Source: Odiellus spinosus
Lineage: Eukaryota; Arthropoda; Arachnida; Opiliones; Phalangiidae
Length of the DNA stretch: 64,000 nt
Direction: 5' to 3'
Assembly: GCA_963920705.1 (NCBI GenBank)
Contig: CAWUCO010000001.1
Coordinates: 2,007,982-2,071,981, forward strand
Below, in pieces: positions 1 to 9,570 of the stretch. A program made the position numbers and the translations under genes. The notes beneath the pieces were generated by a model. It ran no database searches. It was not told the origin of the DNA and worked only from the letters and a program-made list of their open reading frames with translations. Position 1 is the stretch's first letter; each line of letters begins with the position of its first letter.

Positions 1-93
1 CAAATCTTCTTTGAAAATACTTATCGAAATTAGATCATTTACGTACCTAATATCTCCCGTTCTAATATCGCTAGAACTTTACTTCCGACAAAC

Positions 94-373
94 CCGAGGG
101 GCAAACCACCCTAGAAAAATTTGTACTCCTGGTTCCAGATACATTTGATTCTCAATGATTCCGAATTGATTTGTGATTCGCGTGATTCCGAATCGATTCT
201 CGTGACTCCGAATTAATTCTCGTTATTCCGAATCATTTCGCGTGATTCCGAATCAATTTCTTGTGAATGTCGTGATTCCGAATCGATTCGCGTGATTCCG
301 AATCGATTCGTGTGATTCCGAATTGATTCCATTTAGTTTGTACATCTGATTCCAAAAGTGGTTTGCCCCTCGG
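94..373. repeat. 22-bp tandem array between inverted flanks
   Basis: About eight degenerate units built on GTGATTCCGAATCGATTC lie at 157-331. They are bracketed by CCGAGGGGCAAACC (94-107) and its exact inverse (360-373). This looks like a small non-autonomous element with an internal array. No coding is seen from 1 to 628. Confidence 0.7.
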
Positions 374-628
374 ACGATCCGTAAAAGTCGGAGGTAGTTC
401 GTGGTATAATCTGACAATTTTAAGTCAAATTTTTACTCTTGTTACGATAAGAAATGTATATTGTAACGGTGTTTTACGCGTAAATTCGAAGATATCGCTA
501 CAATAGAGCCTTAATTTACCCCCAGAAAAACTCAAACCTCTCGGGCCTTCCTTAGTTTTGAAGCATTATACAAATGACTACTTCAAGATTAAACTTCCTC
601 TGATGTATATTCATATATTAGCTAAAAA

Positions 629-1113
629 CCTAGTTGCCAGGCCACTAGAAGGAAAAATTATTCGTAACGTAAGTACTACTTTCTCAGTTGTAATTACAAC
701 TTGGAATGGACTGATATGATTATCATTCCGAGAACACGCATCACAACTTTCAATGGACATATATTATCATTTTAAATGGGAGTGTAATTAATCCAACCCA
801 TTCACGAATAACTGCGAAAATTTCTGTTACAGAAGATGTCTATGTAACAAGCACCACCATTTCCAAAACTAAGCAATTGGGAAGTATTTGGTACAGCATA
901 ATATACCAAGTAGAAATTATCGCAGAGTTATTCGTGAAAGGTGTGGATAAATGGCACTCCCATTTAAAAAGATAAGTCCATTGAAAGTTTTGATGCGTGT
1001 TCTCGGAATGATAATTATATCTGTCCATTCAAAATTGTAATTACAACTGTGAAAGTAGTACTTACGTTACGAATAATCTTCTCCGTCTAGTGGCCTGGTA
1101 ACAGACAACTAGG
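629..1113. mobile_element. Palindromic (foldback-like) element, copy 1
   Basis: The two halves are imperfect inverses. The outer ends read CCTAGTTG and CAACTAGG, and inside lie paired stretches such as TTATTCGTAACGTAAGTA and its inverse. The arms carry direct motifs of the type ACAACTTGGAATGGAC, also found in the palindrome at 26,861-27,517 and in a copy at 44,480-44,763. The frame open at 840-1028 is only part of the palindrome. Confidence 0.7.
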
Positions 1114-1863
1114 CTTATAACTTATATGTGTGCCTTTGAAAAAAGTAGTCTGGGTGAACTGTAGAGTTAGTTTGTTAATAAACAAAATAGTTGCATTGGA
1201 AAATAAATAATTTTAGAAGAGTGGAAAATGAATTAAAATTAAAAATGAACGAAAATTGCTACAAATCAATTGGTGATAATCGTAACAAGCTGCCTCCGGC
1301 AGAGATTAATACTCGTGAGGGTATGCTCAGTTCGCGGATTTCTTAAAAAAATTAAATATCATTACACGAGGAATGTGCTGATAAATGCTGCCCCTGGTGA
1401 TTGACTTTAATTTGACAGGTAACGTGACCTGAGATTTGTTGACCAGTATCTTGGTTCGTTTAATTGCGCAAAAGAGATATCTTTCATATTTTTAATATTT
1501 AATGTATATATAGATATTCGGAGTAATTTTACTGATTTTTGCATGCTTAGATGCAAATTACCCGCATCGAGAAATTACCCGCAGCTATATTGGTTTTATA
1601 TTTCTCTACCTCTAATTATACTAGTTTCCTGCTTCCATTTCCCAATAATAATCTTAGTAAAAATGTTTTCCATTGATTTCAATATATTTCAAATATACTC
1701 TTAAGATGATTGTTAATTACCTTTCCATTTAGTGGAATTTGATGGTTTTTAAAACAGCTGGTCCTGATTTCCCAGTAAAATGTTGAAAACTCTTCTTATA
1801 ATGAAATTTATCAATAGAGGCTAAGTCCCAACCTCTGTTCATTAACCACTTCTTAAACTTTAT

Positions 1864-1899
<36 letters not shown>

Positions 1900-3035
1900 A
1901 TTAGGAAACCTATGGTAGGTTATTCCTTTCACTTCTCGTCTTAAATCATTTTTACAAACTCCATAATAACACTTTTTTACCGTCATAATTAAAAATTGCC
2001 ATGATTACTCAATGAAACCCGACGTACATGAGAGCTGACATCTTGTCCTAAATTTTCGTTTCTTTGAGCTGTTTTGGGAAAAAATTACAATTGAGGCTTT
2101 TGCTTGACTTACGACTCCTTCTGGGATAATTTCTTGATGGGTATAGCGTTACTTAGCGTAGCTGAAAGATAACGTACGAAATCAGCTTTCACCTATTGCC
2201 AAAAGTTGAAGCACTAAATTTATTTTTATAAAAAAGTAATGTTAATTCTACGAGATTCGAATCGTGGATCGCTGGATTTAAAATGCAATTCTGAGCCACG
2301 AGGTCGTTCGGCGAAGAAAGTAGAGATATCTATCTAATAAAACCTAACCTAAAAAGGTCAACGTTGAAGAGATTGTCCCACTAAGCCTTGGATTATAATT
2401 TATAACAACTCATTTAGTTAATATTTAAGTCCAAATGCGAAATAAAATAATTACCATATTCAAGTCTTTTGCTAAAGATATAGTAGTTTTACGAAACTAA
2501 CCGATGATACATTTGATGGCGTCTCTTACTCTCTTTCCGCTACTCTCCCACTTACTTCACCTCTGAAATTGAGCGTGTGTAAACGTAGGGGGTGTGTTTT
2601 CTCTATCACAGAATAAATTTTCAGCAGCGCGTAGTAAATTTATAAACGGGATGGTTAATCGCCTGACTGCGTGTTCATTGGCTAGAGGTGGAACCTTACG
2701 GAATTTCAACGCGTACGAACTTAGCATCATAGCAATGGTAGAACTTGAAGATACATCATTTTCTTGCCTAAGCGGGCCGTCTAAGCGAGCTGCGCAAATA
2801 CTCTATGGCCGTTTATGCATAAGCTAGAGGCAAGCGTAATTTCAACGCGTGCAAAGCGAGCGAGCATTCTGTATATCATAGATTTAATATTAATTTTACT
2901 TTATATTAAAGTCTGATTTGGGGAAAAAAAGTCAAAAGCACACGTATCGACACGTATCACTAGAAAAAAAGAAAAGCAAAGAGCTTCCAAATTATAGATA
3001 GGCCTTCGGGTACGACGACTCTAGGAGTAGTAGAT
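1114..3035. repeat. Dispersed repeat block, copy 1
   Basis: This stretch, with the palindrome before it, is found again in the same orientation at 44,480-47,345. Shared landmarks are the GGTGAACT...TTAGAGTTAG segment near 1,155, the segment from about 2,165 to 2,480, and 2,540-3,020. The middle differs: this copy has about 0.9 kb with the THAP fragment, which the second copy lacks. The short open frame at 2594-2827 has no recognisable domain and is probably not a gene. Confidence 0.65.
1729..1986 (-). pseudogene. THAP zinc-finger domain fragment
   Basis: THAP domains are C2CH zinc-binding DNA-binding modules found in host proteins and in P-element/THAP-type transposases. This 85-residue frame shows the family layout: KKCYYGVC at the N-terminus (first Cys pair), GITYHRFP before a basic stretch, KKWL in the middle, SFQHF where the CxxHF pair belongs, and a final AVLKTIKF like the usual AVPTIF end. 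Two defects point to decay. The third zinc-binding Cys is missing (Phe-Gln-His replaces the Cys-x-x-His spacing), and a run of ten Lys comes from a 33-base T tract on the plus strand (1866-1898). No transposase body follows. It may be a remnant of a THAP transposase, but a host THAP exon is not excluded. Confidence 0.55.
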
Positions 3036-3239
3036 AAGCCACCTCCAGGAGGGCAAACCTGTTTTATTCCGACACCAAAGGGTTATGTCCAAGGTTAAAG
3101 TTTAAAGTTCAAAAAGGTAAAAAAATGCAAAGGGTAGAGGTTAAAAGCACCCGTGACCTCGATAGAGAATTCCCACCATTGACCTATACATGAAACCCCC
3201 GCTTATCATTGTAAACCGTTCGATATTTCATCAATGTAT

Positions 3240-3777
3240 GAAATGTCTAGAAGTTTATCGTAACCCTAGGCATTCGGTAACTGCACCACAAAGACCCGTA
3301 GAGGGAGTAGTTGAGTGGAGTGGAAAGTTGATGTGGACCATATTAGTGAGGGACGCCCCGCTGAGATCGGAAACTGGAGGTTGGACCTTGGGGTGGGGAT
3401 GGTCGGAGGTGATTATAACAGTGGGAGACGTCCCATTGCGTATAATCGCCTTTAACTGTCCAGCATCGAGATTTGACCGTAAAATGGATAGTGAAAGGCG
3501 ATAATATGCAATTGGAGACGTCCTGTTGTATATAATTGCAAGACACCTGAAACTCAATGTGGCAGCCATGCTTAAAGGAGGTAATTCCCGTTAAACGGAA
3601 TTGAACGATAAGCTGTCATGATTACGTCTCTAGACTTTTGGCTCTAGAGCTAGGTCACGTGATTTCCGTTTACACAGGATATCCTCTTACACAGGAAGTG
3701 ACACACACACAGACACACACACATAATCAGGGCAGAACCTCTCCGTGAACTAAAGTTCACTCGGAGAGGTAAAAAAA
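3240..3777 (+). repeat. Family-B retroposon-like repeat, copy 1
   Basis: Collinear with 55,595-56,067 (most of its length) and 53,510-53,838 (3' part only). All three end in the same way: a CA-rich stretch, a hairpin (here 3738-3770) with stem CCTCTCC/GGAGAGG, then GGT and a short A-run. Copies that share the 3' end but differ in 5' start are typical of retroposition. Frames open on both strands here (3190-3569) are not conserved in the other copies and are rejected as genes. Confidence 0.6.
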
Positions 3778-3986
3778 CCAAAAAAATGCAAATTTGGAGT
3801 ACGGAGATTGCTTCCGGCGTGCCGTCATATATGACCTCGGAGTGTTTAGATTTATACAAGTGGTTAGAGTCAACATTGAAAATTAAATGAACTGACGCCG
3901 GAGAGTTGATTTACAACAAGCGTAGCGTAGAGTCGTAGGATCGTACATCGTCGATCTCCTAGCTTATTCAGTATCAAAATCCAAGA

Positions 3987-4193
3987 AAAAAATCGCCGTC
4001 ACGGGGCCGGGCTCGAAAGAGTTCTACGAATTGTTGTGTAAAGTGAACGCGCCAAGATCTCTAATAAAATCCGCAAACGTGACGTCATCCCACCCGAGAA
4101 GAGGGAATATAAAGATGAAACGGAAGATGAGTACTATTCTGACGATAGCGGAGCAATAAAGGGTCGCGGTTTCTGTAATTGGATTTCATTGTA
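3987..4193 (+). pseudogene. Possible coding remnant upstream of the integrase
   Basis: One frame is open from about 3987 to a stop near 4157. An overlapping frame continues with an acidic, Tyr-rich tail to a stop near 4193, followed by AATAAA at about 4206. This resembles the end of a decayed gene just before the Polinton integrase fragment, but no family is recognised. Low confidence. Confidence 0.2.
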
Positions 4194-4422
4194 ATATTTA
4201 TACCAATAAAATACACTTGATTATATTTTCTCGATTCATTTATTAATTAGGCTTTGACATGGAGAGTGGTAATGCCGAGGTTGTCTCTGTAGTACTTTTA
4301 GCGTCTCTATTTGAGTCATTTATAAATTCCCCCAAGTTATTAACAGCAGTTTTAATTTTATTTATAATAATAATAATAGAAGTTAGCGATTTTGTATTCT
4401 GGCATTATAGCACTTCGAACAG

Positions 4423-4803
4423 TTGTTCATTCAACTGTTGTTCATTCAATGGAAGAACTTAAAAAAAAATTATAATAAGGTTTCGGATCCGGGCTCTTAC
4501 GGTAGTGTTGCCGGCTTATACCGAGCGGCTAAAGACCGAGGATTAAAGGTTACTGTCAGAGAAATAAGCGATTTCTTGAAAACCCAAGATACTTATACAC
4601 TTCACAGGCGTGCGAGGAAACATTTCACTAGAAATAAAACTATAGTCTACGGGATCGACAAACAGTGGCAAATAGACTTGGCTGATTTGAAGAGTATTAC
4701 CAGATATAATAATGGTTTCCGTTATCTATTATGCTGTATCGACGTCTTCAGTAAGATTGCCTTCGTGGTTGCGATCAAGCATATAAACCTAGAGATAATA
4801 TAA
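4423..4803 (+). pseudogene. Polinton/Maverick-type integrase, truncated
   Basis: This is a retroviral-like DDE integrase of the Polinton (Maverick) class, which inserts these large virus-like DNA elements. Real similarity starts near residue 16. Visible landmarks are SDPGSYGSVAGLYRAA, the TQDTYTLHRRARKHF segment (HHCC-like region in the family), GIDKQWQIDLADL with the first catalytic Asp (D85), and CIDVFSKIAFV with the second (D107). The frame stops at residue 126, about 20 residues after the second Asp. The catalytic Glu and C-terminal domain are therefore absent, where complete family members run to roughly 300 residues or more. It is a dead fragment. No polymerase B gene lies next to it; capsid and protease genes of the same class lie 15 kb away at 19.4-20.4 kb, so it is uncertain whether they were one insertion. 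Confidence 0.8.
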
Positions 4804-5125
4804 CACCCGCGCGAAATTTGAAAACGATAAGAGATAAGGAGGTTTCAGTGTTTGCTGTAGTTTCACGATTGATTTGGCGCCCGATGATTCGAATTTTCAA
4901 TCACGTGATAACACCCGAAAATATGAACATAGAGATAAGAAAAATCGTGAATCAAAGACTTTTATTGACCCACGTCCGCGAGTATAGAGATAAGAGGGTA
5001 TCCCGCTTTCTCTTCTATTAATAATTAGTTAAAAATGGCGTCGGCTCCGTTTGACGTTCAAAATCCAAAATGGAGTTGGCTCCGCTGAGGGTGAACCACC
5101 CTTTTATATACTACTTATGGTTGAC

Positions 5126-5176
5126 CCTAGAGTTAAATGTAGAACGAGTGGGGAAAAGAATCACGTGATTGGATCT
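5126..5176. repeat. 50-bp repeat, inverse copy at 53,994-54,044
   Basis: A segment containing GAGTGGGGAAAAG and ATCACGTGATTGGATCT recurs in reverse orientation near 54.0 kb with few differences. The flanks do not match far, so it is probably part of an unnamed repeat. The rest of 4,804-5,429 shows no gene. Confidence 0.55.
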
Positions 5177-5429
5177 CTTAATGACTGCTAGTTTTACTTT
5201 CACACTTTCCCCCACATGAATTGAATGTTAATCCCAATATAGTAGAACCAGTCTTTTAATGCCTACTGTTGTGTATTTTAGGTTACGTTATGGTTAGTGT
5301 GGAGTCACGTAAAATGACGTTTGTTTCACAACTTGGTAAATTTTTACTCAGGTCCGCCCTGTCTGAAAACAATTTATAAAAAATTGATTGTGGGGCGAGG
5401 GGTCCGACATTTACACGAAATCCCGTACG

Positions 5430-5610
5430 CTTCTCGCGAAATTGCGAAATCTTTCATACAAAATCCTGAAATCTTCGAAGAAATCACGAGATCTTTGAAG
5501 AAATCGCGAAATTTCGAAATCCCCGGCGAAATCGCGAAATCTCCGACGAAATCGCGAAATCTTTGAAATGAAATCGCGAAATCCTGAAATCTCCGACGAA
5601 ATCACGAATT
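5430..5610. repeat. Degenerate GAAATCGCGAAATCT array
   Basis: About ten imperfect units of GAAATCGCGAAATCT with CCGAC or TTTGA variants. Open frames on both strands (5321-5605) are produced by the array and are not genes. Confidence 0.8.
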
Positions 5611-5734
5611 CTCTGTTTGTTATTATTTTGACCCCCTATTTGTCCTAGCCCCCCCAACCCTCCTATAGTGGGAGTAGAGCCGTTACGGGTAGGGGAGAGG
5701 AAAAGGTATTAGAAAAATAGGCGGTTTTATTTTA

Positions 5735-5925
5735 TAACCTTGGAAATGGATAAAAGAGCCGTTAAAAAGCACCCGTTTGTATTGAAGGGGTCCCATTTTC
5801 TTCAAGATTTCGTTCAAAGTATAGGGTTTTCTATACTTTTGCCAACCTTGAAACTAACAAAATGAGCCGTTAAATAGAACCAGTTTCTGTGGAAGATGTT
5901 GCCATTTTCCAAGGCAAGGACGAAG
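5735..5925 (+). repeat. Dispersed repeat with an inverse copy at 60,345-60,550
   Basis: Two related halves inside this stretch both carry GAGCCGTTAAA and CCGTTT/CAGTTT motifs. The segment around GTGGAAGATGTTGCC has a clear inverse match near 60,385-60,445. No coding. Confidence 0.55.
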
Positions 5926-5939
5926 TCAGAATTTATTTA

Positions 5940-6630
5940 ATTAAAAACATTCCGTGCCGGCCTGTTTTATTTATAGGTCTCTCACAATTTCATCAGAAAC
6001 GATTATGGAAATTAACCATATGAGGTGGAATTCTTTGTCATATTGATAACTGAGATATTCTTCTTCTTCTTCTTCTCCCGACCGCGAGTCCGTTTCATTG
6101 AGAGTTTGCATTCGAGAGAGAAAAATATGTTAGGATCATGGGGGTACTCTATATTTTTCTATGTTTTTCTGATGAATACTTCGACTGAGATAACAAAAGC
6201 TTTATAGATAACGTTGAAGCCCCGTGAAAGACGGCGTTTCATTCAGAGTTTGCATTCGAGAGAGAGAGAAATGTTGGGGTGTTCTATATTTTTTATACTT
6301 TTCTGATGTTGAATACTACGACTGAGATAACAAAAACTTTAGATAACGTTAAAGCGAAAGACGGAATAAGGAAACTATTTTTTTAGTCAAAGCGAAAGAC
6401 GGAATAAGGAAACTATTTTTTTAGTCTCTATATCTAAGAAACGCACGGAATGTTTTGTTGATAATGTTTTATTAACAAAATTAGAATGATGTACCGTAGG
6501 GTAGATAAACTAGGGTATTTCACATTAGCCTCAATGATATATAGAGATGAGATTTCCAAAATGTCTTAGAAAAATGGACTCTGAGACAGATTTAATTAAT
6601 TCATTAGTTTATAAAAATCGGCGGTGGGAC
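5940..6630 (+). repeat. Repeat family with GGCCGGC-type end, copy 1
   Basis: Collinear with 35,880-36,890. Shared segments are CCTGTTTTATTTATAGG at the start, the CCGCGAGTCCGTTTCATTGA stretch, the repeated GAGAGTTTGCATTCGAGAGA, and a final part with AATGATATATAG and AAAATGTCTTAG. A lone inverse copy of the left end sits at 51,256-51,330. A 39-bp direct duplication (AAGCGAAAGACGGAATAAGG) is at about 6350-6422. Confidence 0.6.
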
Positions 6631-6692
6631 ACCACTCCCCCAGTAGGCCACTCTTTGTTAGTGGGCCCGTTTTTTATCTTGCCTACTTTGGG

Positions 6693-6729
6693 TATAAAAG
6701 GCTAGGTATTCAGCGAAACAATATCATTT
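6693..6729 (+). promoter_or_regulatory. TATA box and initiator
   Basis: TATAAAAG at 6693-6700 is followed by TCATTT at 6724-6729, matching the arthropod initiator TCA(G/T)T(T/C). The presumed +1 A is at 6726, 33 bases after the first T of the TATA box. It serves the short ORF at 6835. Confidence 0.55.
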
Positions 6730-6834
6730 GACTGCTTAATATCTCGACGTCAACTTGGAAGTATTGGTTAGTCATTACTTTGAACTCCAAGGTGGAAGGA
6801 TAGCGTCTCATCTTCATTAACTGACTGGCGTGCC

Positions 6835-7029
6835 ATGAAACACTCGACCATCACATTGTCAGCAGTATCTACTTATCATCTGCGTAAGTCATTCTATGAA
6901 GAAACCTGCCTGCTAGAAAACCGCGCTATGCGTCAAGACTTTGAGGAAGTGGGAACCCTGAGCAAGAACTTCTACATCGTCAGCCTGATCATTGCATACA
7001 TGGAAATATTTATTTTGACCATCGCGTGA
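6835..7029 (+). CDS. Hypothetical 64-residue protein
   Basis: No family is recognised. The frame starts 109 bases after a predicted initiator and ends 14 bases before an AATAAA, so it has a full, compact, intronless transcription-unit layout. The first 45 residues are polar with no clear domain. The last 19 (FYIVSLIIAYMEIFILTIA) would make one C-terminal membrane helix, giving a tail-anchored topology if it is translated. GC content is higher in the ORF than around it. The alternative is that the whole 0.4-kb unit is a solo LTR: TGTTAGTGGG at 6656 is a possible LTR start and the unit follows directly on a repeat. No second copy is seen in this window to decide. Confidence 0.35.
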   Translation: MKHSTITLSAVSTYHLRKSFYEETCLLENRAMRQDFEEVGTLSKNFYIVSLIIAYMEIFILTIA

Positions 7030-7043
7030 ATTACGCTTGACTA

Positions 7044-7049
7044 AATAAA
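7044..7049 (+). terminator. Poly(A) signal of the 6.7-kb unit
   Basis: AATAAA lies 15 bases after the stop codon of the 64-residue frame, followed by a T-rich stretch. Confidence 0.5.
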
Positions 7050-7339
7050 TCATATTTGTTATAGAGGTGTTTTTATTTCAATGTCACACATACTTGTTAT
7101 TTTAAAACCTTTAACTAAGGGATACTGGTCTCTTGTTTACATTTTTAGGTTTTCGGCAATATGGGTATCTAATTTTAGGATGCGGCTCGAGGGCATATTT
7201 TCAAATTAACAAAAACTAATAACGAAAAATTATTACGGAATTATATTTAAGCTCACATTTAATTCCACAAATATTCAATGAACATGAAAACGATAGTGAA
7301 AATATTATACAATAAAGTTGGAGTTTTCCCGTGGAATAA

Positions 7340-8272
7340 ACTAGCAAATTATCTGAATGGTTAAATTTTAAATCCAAGTGGAAAGTAAAAATTATACTGT
7401 GTATACCAACAAAATTAAAACCACGGCGCAGGCGATGTTTATTTATACGTAGCTCACAATATTCAACTATATCGAAGACACTTCTGAATTAAACAGTGTG
7501 AAATGAAATTTTTGAAGTTTAAAAACTAGAACAATTGTGCTGAGAGCAATGATGTACAATTTTTTTTTGGCGATGCGGTGGATCTAAGGAATATATTTGA
7601 TTTAATTAATAGAAGTCCTTGAATTTACTTAAAAAAAGATAGGATAACGTGCTGCGATCACCATTCAAAAAAACATGACGCACCATAGGATATTTTATCT
7701 TAAACCACAGTTATAGGCAGAGCTCGGAATTCGTATAAGGTTAAATGAATGTCAATCGGATATTAGCTGTTCACGAAAGATATTCATTTCTTATTTGAGT
7801 TAACCCAAATTGATATCTCGAAGCTAGAATGTAGTGATTTAGTTGGTTCTTTCCAATGTAGGTTGAAATATAATTATTCAATTTCATTCATCATAGATTT
7901 TGAAAAGCGTGATATTTTTATTTTTACATCATCTGTTTGAATAAATGTGGAATTTGTTTTTTAATCAAGTTAGAAATTTTATGTTTTGATAATTCGTATC
8001 GATGTAATATGTTTTTTAATATAATTTGTGGTTTTAAATTAACAATCAATTTATCCAAGATTTATATATCTGCAAAAATCCTAGTTGTCAATCGATATCC
8101 TAAGTTATTCGTTATAAAATTCCGAGCTCATAATTTAGATTAACATTAAATAATAATAAAGTTTGTACAAAATAAAAATATTTATATTTATTAATTCATT
8201 TAAATTTCAACTTGTAAATTTATTATTTTAAGTACGTACCACTAAATAAAACGGGTTCATTGGTCTTACAAC
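7340..8272 (+). repeat. Composite repeat R, copy 1
   Basis: Matches 49,858-50,390 in inverse orientation, for example the CACTTCTGAATTAAAC segment near 7480 and the GATATTTTATCTTAAACCAC segment near 7690. The copy at 50 kb lacks the 410-bp insertion at 7720-8129. In both places the F1 element follows directly, so R and F1 belong to one larger unit. Between 7,050 and 7,340 I see only AT-rich sequence. Confidence 0.65.
7720..8129. mobile_element. 410-bp inverted-repeat insertion inside repeat R
   Basis: Its ends are GAGCTCGGAATT (7720-7731) and AATTCCGAGCTC (8118-8129), with further imperfect pairing inside (GTCAATCGGATAT against ATATCGATTGAC). Repeat R at 49,990-50,000 is uninterrupted at the matching place and reads CCATAATTTAG next to the joined flank. 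No gene inside. Confidence 0.65.
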
Positions 8273-9094
8273 TGTGTAATTTTTCCAAAAGCAAACACAA
8301 ATTATACAAAAACGTTGTTTTGCTTCGCACTTCAAAAAAGTGCATTTATAGGTAAGAATTTCAAACCCGTGAAGGGACAGAAATTAATTATCGTTGAGGG
8401 AACTATGAAAGTCACAGTCTAAGAAATCAGAAAGCCATAGTTAAAATAAATAAAATAAATACAAATTTACAAAAAAAATTACATATAAATTCGGCCTATC
8501 GAGACTTATGCAGAAGTCATTCTATTCTATATTTTCCACTAAATAGAGCTAAAGAATGGGAACAATATAAAGATGTCAGTGTTTGCTTTTACAAACTGAA
8601 AATTAAATCCACCGCCATGTGAGTCTAGGAGAAGGGAAAAGTAATTGTCATCTAAACTTTGACAGTGGTTTAAACCCCGTGGTAAAATATGTTTAATCTT
8701 GAGTCCACATCCAAAAGGCAACATTCGCTAAGATATTATAATTCTTCATACAAGAACTACACGAGCTGCAACTGTTTGGTATTTTGCTATTGTACCGTTC
8801 CGCGCATGGGAGTTTTTCAACTCTAGAAAAAAGTTAGAATTTCCAAAGGTGAATTGTACAATAGAATGACATCTACATAACTTAAAGTTTCGATAGGCCG
8901 AATTTATATGTAATTTTTTTTGTAAATTTGTATTTATTTTATTTATTTTAACTATGGCTTTCTGATTTCTTAGACTGTGACTTTCATAGTTCCCTCAACG
9001 ATAATTAATTTCTGTCCCTTCACGGGTTTGAAATTCTTACCTATAAATGCACTTTTTTGAAGTGCGAAGCAAAACAACGTTTTTGTATAATTTA
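8273..9094. mobile_element. F1 terminal-inverted-repeat element, copy 1
   Basis: Long inverted arms (about 8273-8500 and 8885-9094) share CAAAAACGTTGTTTTGC, the AAGTGCATTTATAGGTAAG stretch and TTCGGCCTATCGA. The right end stops before the last 30 bases seen in the copy at 49,630-49,857. A related element with its interior in the opposite orientation is at 37,810-38,643. The open frame at 8539-8724 falls in the interior and is not supported. Confidence 0.75.
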
Positions 9095-9570
9095 AGTTTA
9101 GCTAAATTATTAGTGAATAAAAAACTTGAGTGACCAATAATTCAATTCAAAACGGGTTATTATTTTAAGTTTTTTATGTAATTTACATAATCCATCGTAA
9201 AACACTGTAACAAACCGCTCCCTGCAAGTAAAACAATTAAGGTGAATCCATTTATTGTTTTTATCTCAACTAATTTAAGCTTCAAAGATTTCATTATAAT
9301 TGTTTAAAAATACTATGTTCCTCGTCTACTTTCTCCCTAAGTCTAAACTAAATAAATTAGTAATTTTCACTCAATTTTCAGTAAGCCAAAATCAAAACTA
9401 AAATGCAAATTGTCTATTTGCAGGCGGAGATAAATAATTTTCGCCCTGAATATGAGTTATCCTAATACAGACCCTATAAATATAAATAAGTTACAATATT
9501 TACCAGGTCCTATGGATCCTATTTCTAACTAAATAATTTTTATTTTACTTTTAATTATTTTAATTTTTAC

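Noticed and set aside
2255-2330. tRNA gene or tRNA-derived SINE around GATTCGAATCGTGGATC
   Set aside because: The T-loop-like GATTCGAATC is present, but no A box, anticodon stem or acceptor pairing can be drawn.
3190-3569. Overlapping 104-residue frames on both strands
   Set aside because: They lie in family-B repeat sequence; the other two copies have different frames with stops and indels.
4259-4462. 67-residue frame with a hydrophobic Ile-rich segment before the integrase
   Set aside because: The hydrophobic run comes from an ATAATAATA microsatellite; no similarity to a Polinton gene.
8539-8724. 61-residue minus-strand frame in F1
   Set aside because: The homologous interior at 38.1-38.4 kb does not keep the frame.
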